Of a stretch of DNA of 64,000 nt, positions 1 through 10,737 are shown piece after piece (position 1 is the stretch's first letter; the number at the start of each line of letters is the position of its first letter). The notes beneath the pieces were generated by a model. It ran no database searches. It had not been told where the DNA came from and saw only the letters and a list, made by a program, of their open reading frames with translations. The DNA is taken from NCBI GenBank assembly GCA_037975125.1, contig JAJQOW010000242.1, positions 83,948 through 147,947 on the forward strand, given 5' to 3'. Both the position numbers and the translations under genes were made by a program. This DNA is from Latrodectus hesperus (taxonomy: Eukaryota > Arthropoda > Arachnida > Araneae > Theridiidae).

Positions 1-888
1 GGCAAAACGTAACATTAAAATCTCTTGCTCCTATTCATTATTTTCTTCGCTGAAATCTCCAAATTAATAGGCATTCAAAGAGATTTGTGTATCAATTATC
101 ATCGTAATTTTGCACAAGATAACTCAATAATAGCGGTTGCTAAAGGAGTAAAAACTTAGTTTATTTATTAGTTCTCAAATATAATCCATATTAATGCAAA
201 TTCTAGAATAAAAAAAAAACTTTAATGAATTACTAGATGGCAGCACTACGAATTCATTAGATCATAACGATTGGTGTAATGAAACCAAGTGAAAGGATGT
301 GCCAAAAATTGACCAAAAAACACGATACTCTCGACATAAGGAAATGCATTTACTTCGAATTTAGTTGCTTTATAAACATAAGTTAGAAATTCCCAAAATT
401 GTTTTAAATTATTAATAATCCTGAAAGTTGTTAATTTAAGTGATTTAAAAAGAAAAAATTTAAAAAGGGATTAAAGTTTTCTTATTTAATTTTTAACACA
501 ATTTAATTATTTTTTAAGTATGTAAAATTATATGGATTATTACTTACCCTAAATTGATTGGATTATTGCCGAAATTGATTTTATTATTTAAATGTAAAAC
601 AATCAAGTTTTTTTAAACATATTGTTGTAGATATTTACTCACTGACTCATATTGCTAATAATTCTCATGAAATTCTTGCACTTGAAAAAGCGATTGAATT
701 AATTGTTCTAGAGCTCTTTATTATAGCCACAACGAAAAGGTCAGAATAATATGCATTGTTAATGGAATAAAACATTTCTGGGTTTAATTAAATTACCTAT
801 AAAATTGCAAAATTTCTTGAAAACTATTGAAAACAAGTACTTAGTGAATATAAGACATAAAATTTTGCAATTGACGGTCAAATATACC
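1..888. other. AT-rich stretch, no gene seen
   Basis: Strongly AT-rich with short A and T runs. No reading frame of note, no tRNA-like head and no repeat shared with the rest of the window was recognised. It ends at the left inverted repeat of the Tc1-like element. Confidence 0.6.
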
Positions 889-1180
889 CACATGTCCATA
901 AATTAAGGATAATCCAGAAGTACATGAAAATCGAATGCGAACGGAAATATATGCTACTTATAAAAATCTCACACACATGGTCAAGCATTATATGTAAATT
1001 ACAGGAAGGCACTTGATGACAACAAGTGTTCGTCACAATGAAGAAAGTGTAAGAGAGGAGAAGCTCAGTGCCACCAACGCATAGGTAAGTGTCAACGTTT
1101 CCCTGGAATAAAAATAATTAATTAATGTTGGCGTAATCAAGGCATTAGTTACAGGAGTTAAAAGAGATTGTTTGCAAATA

Positions 1181-1942
1181 TTGCAATTATTATTTTTTAA
1201 TTCTTTAATGAATAAAATTTTAAAAAATTTAAATAGTCCTAGCTGAATTAAATTGACAAGTGGATGATTTGTCTTGTCTTTTTCCTTTTGCTTTCACTTC
1301 TGCTCTCTTGTCATCGTGTTAATGATTTAAATCAATGAAAAATGACTTTTCAAATAGACACTTTGGTCTTTTTAACAGAAATCGTTTTATATACAAAATG
1401 AACTTCGATGCTATTCTCAGACATTTGAGGGTGAACTTCTTTCTTCTTTGCTATAAAATGTGATTTGAAGGCAGGCAGCAAATTCGTCAACAAATTGAAT
1501 TTACGACGCATACGATATCGAAATTAGTTACGAGTGACGTAGATGAAATCTTCTTCTTCATTGGCCTGGCAGCCCAAGGTGGGCCTTTGGCTTCCTCTGA
1601 AGTGCATACCAGGACCCCCTATTTTTGGATAAGGTCATCCAGTTTGTCACTTTTAGTGTTTTTAGGTCGTTTTCAAGGCAGTCACGCCATCGGAGTTTCG
1701 GTCGTCCTCTTCTTCTGGTGCCAATGGGGTGAGCCAAGAAGATTTTTTTCGTCACCCGATTGTCGTTCATCCGGCTCAAATGTCCTGCCCATTTTAATCT
1801 CTGCATTGAGATAAATTTAACAATATAGATGAAATCTACATCACTCATAACCAATCTGACGTCATGAATTTTTAAACCAATAAGAATTGTAATGAAGTTA
1901 TGTAGCCATGATCACAATTGGAACGCGAAAAAAACAACCACA
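1181..1942 (+). repeat. Repeat-1 copy A (dispersed, interrupted)
   Basis: One of four diverged copies of an interspersed sequence in the window (others at 4785-5945, 19440-19968 and 20463-20803). Shared blocks include a GGGTGAACTTC-type segment, a GAAGGCAGGCAGCAAATTCGTC-like segment, a TGACGTCA site (about 1859) and a TTTAAACCAAT block. It carries the RTE-like insertion 1552-1825. No protein is evident. It could be a non-autonomous DNA transposon, an LTR fragment or a SINE-like unit; its class is unknown. Confidence 0.55.
1552..1825 (-). mobile_element. 5'-truncated RTE-like LINE, 3' end only
   Basis: The insert is bounded by a perfect 12-bp duplication, TAGATGAAATCT, at 1540-1551 and 1826-1837, the mark of a fresh target-site duplication. 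On the minus strand it encodes the C-terminal end of a non-LTR reverse transcriptase polyprotein ending at 1558: RLKWAGHLSRMNDNR, then G-T-R-R-R-G-R-P-K-L-R-W-R-D. This W-GH--RM and GRP--RW pattern is typical of RTE-like and related endonuclease/reverse transcriptase proteins. The element ends in a short GAA-type tail (1552-1560 read on the minus strand). Only the last 90 or so residues are present, so it is dead on arrival. Confidence 0.75.
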
Positions 1943-2154
1943 ACAACCTTAAAAAAAATACTTGCTTGTGTTTTGAAAATATTACTTGCTGGGAATAAAT
2001 TGTGATTTTGCTTTAAAACTTAGATGTGAAAAATTGTGCTTCATTTTTAAATAAGAAAACATAACATTTTATATATCTTGTACTTATGCAAATAAATTAT
2101 TCTTTTACAATGAAGAATTAAATAAAAACGATCGCAATACGCTCGTCATCCATA

Positions 2155-3165
2155 GGTATGAACACAGAGAACGCATGTGGATATGTGATGGTAAAACTAT
2201 CGACCTTTCGGAATATGAGGGCAGTAGCCGAGAAAGTGTCTCATCACCCGAAGTGTCATCTCTAGGGTGTGGCAGTGATTCCAAGATAATGGAAATTTTA
2301 GTAAACGTTACAGTACAGATCGTCCCCTAGTGATATCACCGAAGGATGACCGGTATTTGGTAGTAACCATTAAAAGAAACAGTTGGAGCACGGCAACGGA
2401 CCTGTCGCGTCAGCCACGAATACGACCATTTCAAAGCAAACCATGTGCAGGTGCTTTGGACAATATGGCCTGTATGCTTGCAGGCCTGTCAGATGTGTTC
2501 CGCTCCTGGCAACTTGACTGTCGCCAGCAGTTGGCTAGAGTAGGGAACATTCAATGTGGAAACAGTCATAATGGGCTTGTGTTATATTTCCGACGAGTCA
2601 AGGTTTATCTTCAAATCGGATTCACATCGGACGTTCATATGAAAAAACCAGATACCCAGTACCACCAAGACTGTAACGCCATCGGTAGTGTTGGAGAGCT
2701 CGTTGGGGGAGGCATCATACTGAGCTTAAGAACAGATCTGCATGTTCAAATCGTAAACATGTCAGGTCAAATTTGTCGGGACATCATTCTGGAGCAACAT
2801 GTCCTTTTGCTTAGGAGTAATGTGGGAGCTGAATTTGTGTTTATAAATGACAACACTTGTCCTCACCATTCGAACATCATCAATTGGAATGTATCACCCG
2901 CATAGACCGATCAGTATTTTCGCCAGATTTGAATCCGTTATAGAAAGTGTAGAACATGCTTGACACACAAATCGCAGCCTGTCAACAAAATTCCTGCATC
3001 TGTACCTAACTTCCGGAAAGCATTGCTTACTGAGTGGAGTTCTCTGCTCCAAGTGCAACTCCATGTACTGAACCTCAGCAGGCTTCGGCCAGTTCCGATT
3101 ACATTTCCTGGAATGGAAGACATACGATGTATTAACCATCATACTAGGCATACACTGTTCAGTTT
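2155..3165 (+). pseudogene. Tc1-like transposase relic
   Basis: The longest open stretch (2330-2905) reads like the middle of a Tc1-family transposase. It has a DDRYLVVT-type start as in the TSRDDRYL region, ATDLSRQ, a degraded catalytic strand, a GGGI block, HVQIVNMSGQICRDIILEQHV, and a FINDNTCPHHS block equivalent to the D-N-A-R-P-H catalytic box. Downstream in other frames are SPDLNPL (about 2929-2942) and LLTEWSSL with a C-terminal tail (about 3020-3160). Tc1 transposases join transposon ends and cut at TA. Several frameshifts and the loss of the first catalytic motif make this copy inactive. The N-terminal DNA-binding part is barely recognisable. Confidence 0.7.
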
Positions 3166-3310
3166 TTATGTGTTGTAATTGCTCCAGGAATCATCAGGCT
3201 TCAGCCTGTTCCGACTGCATTTCCTGGTATGGGAAACATGCGATGTATTAACATCATACAATGGATATACTGTTCAGTTGTTGTATGTATTGTAATTGCT
3301 ACAGGGAGTT
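3079..3310 (+). repeat. 116-bp tandem duplication in the Tc1 relic
   Basis: The segment 3079-3194 is repeated imperfectly at 3195-3310. Both copies start with CAGGCTTC and share a CATTTCCTGG block, a CGATGTATTAAC block and a TTGTAATTGCT end. It lies at the 3' end of the transposase relic and its sub-terminal region. Confidence 0.75.
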
Positions 3311-3825
3311 ATAAAATTGTGGTAGGTCTGGTATCATGCACAAACCGTCACTTTTGCTCTCATTTGCTTAATTCATGGGCTTCATGCATAAATCAAGATT
3401 GTTTTATTTCTGCCTCTCATTAGTTGCCAGTTTCATCATTATCCTTAATTTACGGACATGTGTGTGAAAATTAATTTATTTCATGTTCACAATTCAAGAT
3501 ATTTTGTCTTCAATTGTGAAAATAAAACAACAAACTTATTATGGATAAAAAAATTTTCGAAAATGTTTCTAGGTAATTTGAAATTAGAACGTTGATATAA
3601 AATATTATGTTTAAGTTATTATGTTTTTTTAATGATTATGTTTAGTAACAAAAGGAAAGAAGGAATATATATTTTAAACTTCAAAGCAATTTTATAACGT
3701 ACTCTATCATAAAATAGTGATGAACTTTAAAGTAATAACATTTTGATGAGAATAAATTCCATTCTTTGAAGAAACACTCTTTTGTTATTAGATTGCCGCT
3801 TTATATGATGCTTCATTTGATTAGC

Positions 3826-4101
3826 ATGCCACCCAACTTGTCTGGTGGTCAGTGTGCCTGACTGCGGATAAGGAGGTCCTGGGTTCGAATCCCGGTTCGG
3901 GCGTGGATGTACTTTCTCTCTATCTATTATGTCTTTGTCCTTTCCTTGTATGAATGAGGTGTGAATGGTTGCCTACCCTATAAACGGGTCCCTATGGCAT
4001 GTGTGTACTGAGGAAGTCGGACTCCACACCAAAATAGGGTTCAGTTGGAAAAGTGGATCATCGCACCCCATATTGCCAGCCTAACTGACACACAACAACA
4101 A
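3826..4101 (+). mobile_element. SINE-A, tRNA-headed, with TSD
   Basis: A 276-bp tRNA-derived SINE. The head has an A-box-like TGGTCAGTGTGCC and a perfect B box GGTTCGAATCC. The body has the family blocks TGAATGAGGTGTGAATGGTTG and GAGGAAGTCGGACTCCACACC, and the tail is ACACAACAACAACA. The flanking duplication CATTTGATTAGC is at 3814-3825 and 4102-4113. CAA-type tails suggest copying by a LINE that recognises such a tail. Other family copies here are at 6708-6948, 8656-8944, 32222-32472, 33698-33957 and 59061-59354. Confidence 0.88.
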
Positions 4102-4113
4102 CATTTGATTAGC

Positions 4114-4462
4114 GTAGACCCTCGTTTCAAAGAACCACTCATTTGCGAACCATCATGATTTTACGAAGAAGTGACTGGTTTTGATTCAGTTTCATGGACG
4201 CAATAGTAATTTCAATTTCCATTTGAGAACTAAAATTTAGAAAAAATTTTTTGCAAATGCATTTTTATAAAACTTTTGGCGTTTTCTTGGTTTTTTTTCA
4301 AATTTGGTATTTATTTATTTTTTATGGTTGAGAAACTTGGATCGATGTCTCTATTGAAGAATCGTAAATCTTTTGAACTGTGAACAACCGACTTCTTCGC
4401 TGCTCCTGAAGTCCGGCATCTTCAGGAATCTTTTGTTACGAACGGAACACGCGTCAAAGTGT
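4114..4462. other. noncoding, no feature beyond weak repeat similarity
   Basis: AT-rich. A segment at about 4318-4370 (TTTTTTATGGTTGAGAAACT and following ATCGATG) resembles 30412-30460, so this may be part of an old unclassified repeat. No gene seen. Confidence 0.4.
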
Positions 4463-4783
4463 AAAGCTAATAATAAAATATTCTAGTAAAATATTGAAAG
4501 TGAATTGTGCAAGGAATGATCAAGGGTTGGAATCATCTCCTGAAACCGACATTCCCTGCGCAATTCACTTGTCAATAGATGCTTGGGAAGGTGTTGCAAG
4601 AAAAACGGAATCTGGGACATGCAGGCATTGTTGAAGAGACCATCGAAACCGAAAAACCCTGAGAATATTGACTTGATGTCTTCAGTGAAGAGGAGGGACT
4701 CTTTCATGAATTCTGATGTGAGAGAAATCCGCTGCGGCAGAAGCAAAAAAAAAAAAAGAGCAGTTTTGTTGGGAGGAGAATAA
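4463..4783 (+). pseudogene. possible pogo/Tigger-like transposase scrap (weak)
   Basis: One plus-strand frame around 4556-4633 reads CAIHLSIDAWEGVARKT followed by a C-R-H-C box and a stop. The spacing A-I-H, A-W, V, K-T, C resembles the AIxxIxxAWxxVxxxTIxNCW block of pogo/Tigger transposases. The rest is broken. The match is short and made from memory, so this is only a suggestion; it may be unrelated noncoding sequence. Confidence 0.2.
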
Positions 4784-4784
4784 G

Positions 4785-5945
4785 GATCATAACAATAAAC
4801 ATAGATTACAATATTAAGGAAATAAAAAAAAATCGAGATTGTAAAAAAGAAAAAAAAGGAATTAAAATGACTTTTTCAGTTTAAACCATAGGTTCTCAAA
4901 GTGGTCCAGGTGGAACCCCAGGGGTCCATAGAAGACCACATGGAGGTCCACATAGATGAGGAAAGAATACAGGGGTCCTCAAGTTGTAAGTGGGGGTCCA
5001 AGAAAAATTTTCTGATTTTCATAATAAAAAACAAACATTTTGGATTGTATTTACCTGTCAACGTAGGCAGGTAGCATCATTCACTAGGTAGGTACTCAAA
5101 AATATTCGAGATTCAGTTCAAACACAGAAATGAATAGAACAATATATAATAATGCACAATAAAAGATAGTCATACTTTTAATGAGACGGCGCACGGGCGG
5201 CACTTTGCAAGTCTCGACATGTGGTGTACACTCTTGTAATATTATCTATTGTTCTATTCAATTCTGTGTTTGAACTGAGTCGCGATATTTTTGAGTACCT
5301 ACCTAGTGAATGATGTTACCTGCCTACGTTGATAGGTAAATCCAAGCCAACATGTTTGTTCTTTACTGTGAAAACCAGAAAATGTTTCGTGGACCCCCAC
5401 ATACAACTTGTGAACTCCTATTTTCTTTTCACGTCTATGTGGACCCCTAATGGTCTTCTATGGACCCTGAAGGTCCACCTGGACCACTTAAGTAAGCTAT
5501 GGTTTAAACTAATTATAAAGTGAAGTTTTGTTTTGCCTTTTTCATTTTGCTTTTTCCGCTGTTGTATTTTCATCGTGTTCAATTTTTAAAGCAATATCGC
5601 TAAGCATTTGAAAACTAATTCATTAGAACATCAGATTATTTTTATAATTTTGAAAACTTTTAGAAACGGAAAGAAATTATAATTCAAAAATACTACTTTA
5701 TTACTAGTAAAATCTCATCGCCGATGACATTCAGACATTCATTGATGAACTTCGCCTTGCTTGCTGCCGCCCGAAGAATGTGATGGAGGGCAGGCGACAA
5801 ATCGGGATATTAACTCTGTCTCAAAACGATGCGTGATGTGGATGAAGTGATATCTGACGTTATGGATATTTAAACCAATGGGAATCATAATAAAGTGGCG
5901 TACTCAGGATCTCAACTATAACAAAAGAAACAACCACTTAATAGT
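4785..5945 (+). repeat. Repeat-1 copy B, split by a hAT-like foldback
   Basis: The left part (4785-4886) aligns by eye with 19440-19540: the GATCATAACAATAAA and ACAATATTAAGGAAATAAA blocks. The right part (5502-5945) aligns with 19541-19968 and, inverted, with 20463-20803: the TTCATTTTGCTTTTTC, ATCGCCGATG, GGGCAGGCG, AAACCAATGGGAATCATAATAAAG and GGCGTACTCAGGATCTCAAC blocks. Here the CRE-like site is TGACGTTA (about 5856). No protein coding seen. Confidence 0.65.
4887..5501. mobile_element. hAT-like foldback element (MITE) with 8-bp TSD
   Basis: A 615-bp element made of two long inverted arms. The left arm reads CATAGGTTCTCAAAGTGGTC and onward; the right arm ends GGACCACTTAAGTAAGCTATG. The arms share a run of GGTCCA motifs, then ACCTGTCAACGTAGGCAGGTA versus its complement near 5315-5335, and AGGTAGGTACTCAAAAATAT versus its complement near 5290-5310. 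The centre is about 5140-5235. It is flanked by GTTTAAAC at 4879-4886 and 5502-5509, the 8-bp duplication expected of hAT elements, and the terminal TTCTCAAAGTGG resembles known hAT ends. It encodes no transposase, so it would need one in trans. Confidence 0.75.
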
Positions 5946-6129
5946 TAAAAAAAAAAAGTTATTTAAGGTTTGACATTTATTTTTTCCATTTTAAGTTTCG
6001 ATTTTCAGAACTGTTTTACACAACGATTACAAAAATGAGCGCCAAACCATAATAATTTTACATTAGAAAGCGAAAGCATTTTCTTCACTTTCTACTTCAT
6101 TTTTTTTTCAGGTTTCAATTATAAATTCT

Positions 6130-6545
6130 CTTCGGAAGATGGGTTCTCTGAATGCGAAGAGGGCAGCCATTTTCCTTCGCCAACAATAACATTCTGGGAA
6201 GAGAGTCCGCATCAGCAGAAAGGTTCTGAAAAACTAATATTTATCCGCTTCTGTCCATCGCTCGCTTCGAATAGACGGCGGAAGTCCCAAACAGAACGTC
6301 ACTTGTTCTTTGGAACTTTGTTTTCCTAAACTCCAGAGGCGCGAGGCAAAGGGCCCCGCTGCGAACGCACACCTTGGGGCCGCGCTCTGTTTGTTTGTTC
6401 AACCACCCCTAACGACAACAGCCCAGATCTAAGTGGGAGAGACGGACGCACCTCCCGATTAGTTTCCGTTCTTGGCAAGTCTTACTTGATTACAGACGCA
6501 ATCCCTTATTCGCTGAGCCTGATTCCGACTAGATTTCTTTTTATA
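6130..6545. other. GC-rich island, function unknown
   Basis: This is the least AT-rich non-repeat stretch in the first 10 kb. It has many CG dinucleotides (for example in 6335-6400, GGCGCGAGG and GGGGCCGCGC) between AT-rich flanks. It matches none of the repeat families recognised here and has no long reading frame. It could be a promoter-type island, an untranslated exon or a conserved noncoding element. Confidence 0.35.
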
Positions 6546-6707
6546 GATATTCCGAAGTAAAGAATTTAATTCAATGACTGAAATACTGATGTCAGCAATT
6601 TAATGATTCATTAAGAATTCAATTGTAACGATAAATTTGTAGCAAGGTAAATTTGTTTGTAATGATGCTTACATAACCCCTTGCGCAACATTGTGAACGA
6701 CAGTTTT

Positions 6708-6948
6708 GTCGTTTTTGTTTTGTGCCAGCAAGACTGGCAATATGGGGTGCGCTGATTCACTTTTCTAACTGAACTGTAATTTGGTCCTCAGTACTCACAT
6801 GTCATAGGAGCCCGTTTAAAGGGTAGGCAACCATTCACACAAGGAAAGGACAAAGACAAGAGAAAGTACGTCCATGCCCGTACCCGAATTCGAGCCCAGG
6901 AATCCGCAGTCAGGCCCGCTGACCACTAGGCAGGTTGGGCGGCGAGCT
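6708..6948 (-). mobile_element. SINE-A, diverged copy
   Basis: Reverse orientation. It has the body blocks GTGCCAGC...CTGGCAATATGGGGTGCGCTG and GGGTAGGCAACCATTCACAC, and the head is at about 6880-6945 (CGAATTCGAGCCCAGG, CCGCAGTCAGGC). A short duplication ACAGTTTT is at 6700-6707 and 6949-6956. The B box is damaged and a segment of the body is missing, so it is an old copy. Confidence 0.75.
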
Positions 6949-7036
6949 ACAGTTTTAAATGCACTTATACAAACATTACAGGCATGCTCTTCGAAGTGAG
7001 AATTGCACGCACGAGTTTTGACAATGGAACAACACA

Positions 7037-7039
<3 letters not shown>

Positions 7040-7120
<81 letters not shown>
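7040..7120. repeat. (TA)n microsatellite, left of mariner
   Basis: About 40 TA units, followed by imperfect TA/TG repeats to 7146. Together with 8409-8480 it looks like one tract split by the mariner insertion. Confidence 0.95.
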
Positions 7121-7123
<3 letters not shown>

Positions 7124-7146
7124 ATATATATGTCTATGTATATGTA

Positions 7147-8405
7147 TACGAGGGTCACTCTGAAATTTTTGAGATACAACTAGGTTTTTAAAGTTATACT
7201 TACAAAATTTTAGGTTTGTTTAAAGTAGTCTCAACCAATATGAATGCACTTTTGTAGATGAATTTTTCCACAGATTAAATGCCTCAAGCCATTCATTTCT
7301 TCTAATAGATGAAAAAAATGCATTTATAGCCACATCAATCTCTTCTTCTGAATGAAAACGGCGTCCACGTAAGTTCTTTTTTAGATTAAAGAATAACCAA
7401 AAGTCGTACATAGCTAGATCAGGTGAATAGGGCGGATGTTCGATCACTTTAATTTGTTTTTGTTTAAGAAATTCAACTGTTAATCCGGCTGTATGTGAAG
7501 ATGCATTGTCATGGTGATGCATTAGTCCCCTAACATTCAGTTCTTGTAGAATTTCTGGAAGACATTGAGTGGTATACCAGTTTGCTGTTACTGTCTTCTG
7601 TCCTTCCAACTTGATGGTTTTGATCAATCCCGTACTTCTGAAGAAAGCGGCATACTTCACTTTTCTCAGTGCGCGTTGTTTTTTCACCATTGTCGGCGTG
7701 GGATCATCTTCAAAGACCCATAGTTTGCTTTCTTGGCGTGTTGGAACGTCAAAAAACGGTATGTACGTTTCATCACCTGTTACCATTTTAGAAATGATGC
7801 GGTGGCCACCATCATTCAGCATATTAGGAGTTTCTTAACTGATTCTGACACGCTCCTCTTTTTGATGCTCAGTTAGATTATAGGGAACCCAAAGGCAAAC
7901 TACTTTTTTCATATGTAATTCTTCATGAATGATTTTGTGTATGGCTGCGGATCCAATGTTAAGTTCCTTCTGTATCATTTGATAGGTACAGCGATGATCA
8001 TCCATTAACATTTTTCGTATGGCAGACACATTATCCGGGATGACTGCCGACGGCGGCCTTCCTGTGCGTTCTTCATCCTGAAGAAAATTGCGACCTCTTC
8101 TAAAAGCCATCTGAATACAGTAGCACGAGCTGGAGATTCATCTCCAAATGCTAATTGTAACCGTTGAACACATTCTTCTTGGTTTAATCCTGCTTTGAAA
8201 TTGTAGAAAATCACAGCGCGAAAATGTTCTCGCATCAACTCCATTTTCTCTTCTGTTTAAAATTTATTCCACGCAAAACAAGTTGAAGTAAGTCAGTAAA
8301 AAATGGTCTTCAGTGTTAAAATACTTTGTACTTTAAAATTAAGCCGTTATTTTTATTTTGTAAATTCTCGTCTGCACGTATCTCAAAAATTTCAGAATAA
8401 CCCTC

Positions 8406-8408
<3 letters not shown>
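7147..8408 (-). mobile_element. mariner transposon, nearly complete
   Basis: A 1262-bp element with terminal inverted repeats at about 7147-7177 and 8379-8408. Each reads inward ACGAGGGT, two or three variable bases, TCTGAAATTTTTGAGATAC. TA flanks both ends (7145-7146 and 8409-8410), as mariner insertion at TA predicts. The single gene runs on the minus strand. Total length is typical of mariner (about 1.3 kb). Both flanks are (TA)n DNA. Confidence 0.9.
7220..8244 (-). pseudogene. mariner transposase, one frameshift and one stop
   Basis: A DD34D mariner transposase, which cuts and joins transposon ends at TA. The first segment (8244 to about 8105) has the N-terminal helix-turn-helix: MELMREHFRAVIFYNFKAG, QEECVQRL, FGDESPARATVFRW. 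A frameshift near 8105-8112 leads to the second segment (about 8110-7838) with FRRGRNFLQDEERTGRP and a second helix-turn-helix ending EERVRIS. One in-frame TAA at 7835-7837 precedes the catalytic part (7832-7220). That part has TGDET, HHDNASSH and YSPDLAMYDFWLF, with exactly 34 residues between the second and third Asp. The usual Pro-Asn/Cys of the last motif is Met-Tyr. All three catalytic Asp remain, so the two lesions are the main obvious damage. Confidence 0.9.
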
Positions 8409-8481
<73 letters not shown>

Positions 8482-8507
8482 GGACAATATATATATATAT
8501 ATATATA
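8409..8507. repeat. (TA)n microsatellite, right of mariner
   Basis: About 36 TA units to 8480, a short CGGACAA interruption, then another short TA run. Confidence 0.95.
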
Positions 8508-8655
8508 CATATATACGGGACGGACTCTTGCTGAACAGACAGGACAAGCTCTATTTTGAGGCACTTGGCCTTAAAATGCGGTGTGTGCTCATGAATACGA
8601 ATGAGCTGACTTTCATATTCCAACTAAGGGATCCTGTCGTGGATGATTCAGTGAG

Positions 8656-9968
<1,313 letters not shown>

Positions 9969-10737
9969 GGTTTGTATGTCATTGGGCACCTCTGCTTTTA
10001 TCAGCATTTTGTACCATTAACTCCAAACCTAATGTTTCCTAGTTCCAGTTGCTCGGGTCACCCACTCTATTAATAAAGTCCGATAACCCTTTAATAGAGT
10101 CTAGGTGAAACTCTCTAGTATGGATGAAGCCTAAAAAAGTTAATCTAGGGAGGGCAAGAGCCTCGCATTCGTAAATGATATGCTCTGCCGTTTCCTCTTG
10201 CGTATGATATTTCCAGCAGATAGGGTCTTGCTGAAACAGTCCCATCTGGTCAGAAAGTCAGTCATGCTAGAGATAGCTTTCTGACTTTCACCAGAAGAAG
10301 ATAGTTTGGAGGCCATTTCTACCTCAAGTGAAGGATTCATTGCTGCGCCTTTACAAGATTGCCTCTGAGTTCCCTTGTCTTTTTCAGCAAGGTCTATTTC
10401 AGAGGCTTCACCTGCAAGTGCAAAAAGGTTAGTTATTTCTTGTGTCTTTTCAGCCACAAGATAACAATTAATAAGCTCAGGTAATATAACAGTCCACCCA
10501 GCATTGCCTGAGTTACTGGACAAGGCAAATTACTCTAGAAGTTCGCCAGGCAACTAGAGGCTCCGTTAAGACACCAATACCGCGGTGCCAATCAGCCCTA
10601 GGCACGGATTGCATAACACCAGGGTTTACGGGAGCTGGTTCGCGGCCTCTGATTCTATATTCAAGGCTATCCTGTCATTCCTACAGGACATTCGGCGATC
10701 CACCACCTGCCGACGCGCCTGGTGGCTGCTCAAGCCC
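9969..10737 (-). mobile_element. short LINE deletion derivative, copy 1
   Basis: A 0.77-kb element on the minus strand, also present at 50311-51073. Its 5' part (10737 to about 10530) is GC-rich untranslated sequence. A frame from 10523 starts MSSNSGNAGWTVILPELINC and resembles the start of a LINE ORF1-type protein. It runs about 108 residues to SMTDFL, then the same DNA shifts into the last about 68 residues of a LINE polyprotein (10245-10039: DPICWKYHTQEETAEHIIYECEA, ending GDPSNWN). The His-Cys spacing in ETAEHIIYECE fits the tail after the RNase H region of Jockey/I-type LINEs. Everything between is deleted. A GAA-rich tail follows. Confidence 0.65.

Larger units (their letters stand above)
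889..3464 (+). mobile_element. decayed Tc1-like DNA transposon with nested insertions
   Basis: The left end (889-913) and right end (3438-3464) carry the same sequence in opposite orientation: CACATGTCC, one variable base, then TAAATTAAGGATAAT, about 25 of 26 bases matching. Between them lies a plus-strand Tc1-type transposase relic (about 2155-3165). The left half is enlarged by a Repeat-1 copy (about 1181-1942) that itself holds an RTE-like LINE fragment. Without those insertions the element would be about 1.8 kb, near the usual Tc1 size. The flanking TA dinucleotides expected of the family are not clean, which fits its age. Confidence 0.65.

Noticed and set aside
3826..3902. tRNA gene at the SINE-A head (and other heads at 16.0, 30.6, 35.9, 49.3 and 54.4 kb)
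   Set aside because: Boxes A and B are present but acceptor pairing is poor and each is joined to a SINE body or lacks convincing stems.
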